The translations under genes and the position numbers were made by a program. 25,886 nt of DNA from JAUVIB01 sp964424545 (GTDB lineage: Bacteria; Calditrichota; Calditrichia; Calditrichales; Calditrichaceae). The stretch lies in assembly GCA_964424545.1 (NCBI GenBank), contig CAYRJN010000030.1:1-25886 (forward strand), read 5' to 3'. Shown one piece after another: positions 24,523 to 25,886 of this stretch (position 1 is the stretch's first letter; the number at the start of each line of letters is the position of its first letter). The notes beneath the pieces were generated by a model. That model was not told where the DNA came from. It did not search any database and saw nothing but the letters and a program-made list of their open reading frames with translations.

Positions 24523-25886
24523 TTAATAGTTAAATTTAATACCGAAAATGATCTGTCTCGGGCTGTTCCAGATTTCAAGGCCCAATTCGCTCAGATATGA
24601 AGCGCCATTTTTCGTATTAAGCGAATGGTAAAGATCTAAATAATCCTGACCACCGTACAAATTGTAATTACCTTCGTAGCGATTTTTATCGGTAATATAA
24701 CCATCGTCCGTATCGGAACCTGTCTCCTGATATACATTGAGTACATTTTTAGTATTAAACAGGTTGGTCACTCTCATATAGATACTAAGAGAATGATTCG
24801 TTCCGATATTGAACGATTTATCCCAACGAAAATCAACTACGGAAGACCATGGCGTAGTAGAAGAGTTAATTGCTTCAACCGCTTTACGCGAACGGGTATC
24901 AACCATATAATCAACGCCGCCCGTATAAGCGTCAGACTGCCCGCCTACGTTCTCTACCATCGTATAAGGATGGCCGCTGTTAAAACGCCACATTAAATTA
25001 AAGCCCATCTGTTCAAATACAATGCCGCCGTCGTCTTTAGCAAAACGATAATCAAGAATTACATTGCCGCGATGCGCTTGAGAGAAATCCAACGGGGATA
25101 ATACGGTCGGAACGGGATCGGTTCTATCGACAGCGGAAATATACGCGGTCTTATCAGAACCTGTACCGTCGGCCATAGTGTACGTATAATTAACCTGACC
25201 CTGCAAACGATTATAACGGCGCAGACTGAGTGTAAACTCAAGACCTTTATTCGTTGCAAAATCGCCGTTGGTAAGCATGTTATAAGGATTGATAATGGCG
25301 CCCGGTTCAGGGGTTACGCGAGTCGACATAATCTGTCCTTGAATATTCTTATAAAAACCGGCAATATCCAAAGCGGCATATTGACCGAATTGCTTACGAA
25401 ATCCTAATTCATACGAGGTTGTATAAATCGGGTTAAAGTTAAAACCTACCGGCGTTAAGTAGAAATATCTCGGATTAATTTGATAACCGTAGGTACTGGT
25501 ATTGTAGTAAATATCGCTGAATTCCGGCATCTGAACAAATTTGCCGTACTGGGTATAAAATACCGTTTTTTCGCTAACCGGAAAAGAAATTCCCAAACGA
25601 GGACTAACTTGCATATGGGGATCTTTTTTAATCCATTCGCTCGGTACAACAACATTGTTGTCTTGGTCATATTTCGGATTTGCCGGATTCTTCAAATAGT
25701 AATCATCGCTGTAGAAATAGTCGAAACGTAAACCGAGATTGATAATCAAATCTTTATACTCGATGCGGTCGGAAACATAAGCGGCCGCAATAACCGGCAT
25801 TCTCACTTTATCCTGCGCCAATCCGCCGGTTGTTTCTTTGCCCTGAATATCATACCCGTAAGTATTACCCATATAATTTCTGGCAA
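24523..25886 (-). CDS. TonB-dependent receptor, C-terminal barrel (partial)
   Basis: The C-terminal part of an outer-membrane TonB-dependent receptor. The reading frame stays open through the window edge, so the plug domain, TonB box and signal peptide lie outside; the ATG at 25872 is internal. About 454 residues of barrel are visible. Alternating strands include IINLGLRFDYFYSDDYY, SPRLGISFPVSEKTVFYTQY and FMQMPEFSDIYYN-type extracellular loops (KFVQMPEFSDIYYN). The last strand SPRQIIFGIKFNY ends in an aromatic residue, as required for barrel assembly. Ligand is unknown. It is the upstream gene of the receptor-cargo-PorV set, with 47 nt to the cargo gene. Confidence 0.88.
   Translation of the reverse strand, partial: ARNYMGNTYGYDIQGKETTGGLAQDKVRMPVIAAAYVSDRIEYKDLIINLGLRFDYFYSDDYYLKNPANPKYDQDNNVVVPSEWIKKDPHMQVSPRLGISFPVSEKTVFYTQYGKFVQMPEFSDIYYNTSTYGYQINPRYFYLTPVGFNFNPIYTTSYELGFRKQFGQYAALDIAGFYKNIQGQIMSTRVTPEPGAIINPYNMLTNGDFATNKGLEFTLSLRRYNRLQGQVNYTYTMADGTGSDKTAYISAVDRTDPVPTVLSPLDFSQAHRGNVILDYRFAKDDGGIVFEQMGFNLMWRFNSGHPYTMVENVGGQSDAYTGGVDYMVDTRSRKAVEAINSSTTPWSSVVDFRWDKSFNIGTNHSLSIYMRVTNLFNTKNVLNVYQETGSDTDDGYITDKNRYEGNYNLYGGQDYLDLYHSLNTKNGASYLSELGLEIWNSPRQIIFGIKFNY

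Overview
The window looks like a chromosomal segment from a member of the FCB superphylum, probably Calditrichota or a relative such as Ignavibacteria or KSB1-type lineages. Three things point there: a secreted protein with a type IX secretion (T9SS) type A C-terminal domain, a PorV/PorQ-type outer-membrane protein beside it, and a TonB-dependent receptor upstream. Most genes also have clear Shine-Dalgarno (SD) sequences (AAGGAG, TAAGGAGG), which is less typical of Bacteroidota proper. The assignment is inference. No rRNA, tRNA, CRISPR or insertion sequence was found.

Layout. Positions 55-3734 (minus) hold the translation block rplM-rpsI, a terminator, then rpsB-tsf-pyrH-frr ending in a second terminator. 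Positions 4213-5097 (minus) encode a ROK sugar kinase. Positions 5297-7222 (plus) encode a hotdog thioesterase, a secreted DUF1080 protein and a small ABM-type monooxygenase, closed by a strong bidirectional terminator. Positions 7300-10542 (minus) encode a large secreted tricorn-like S41 protease. Positions 10906-13183 (minus) carry two tandem paralogues that join a degenerate staphylococcal-nuclease-like domain to a beta-barrel-like C-terminus. Positions 13546-17986 (minus) hold a DUF6901-like cysteine protein and full-length cobalamin-dependent methionine synthase, metH. Positions 18444-19448 (minus) hold pdxA. Positions 20032-25886 (minus) hold an apparent operon: TonB-dependent receptor (cut by the window end), T9SS cargo protein and PorV-like protein, with a GC-rich terminator.

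How the genes work together. The first block is housekeeping: ribosomal proteins S2, S9 and L13, elongation factor Ts, UMP kinase and ribosome recycling factor. The last block is cell-envelope machinery: the receptor would take up a ligand, while the cargo protein would be exported and surface-displayed through T9SS with a PorV-like partner. metH and pdxA are one-carbon and vitamin B6 metabolism. The middle region is the least ordinary part: the pseudo-nuclease/barrel pair has no function I can name.

Non-coding signals. A divergent intergenic repeat occurs in four places (3836-4022, 5240-5270, 10741-10840, 19559-19862). The long metH upstream region has two hairpins and no recognised riboswitch. 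The rpsB leader contains a possible eight-codon mini-gene with its own SD sequence.
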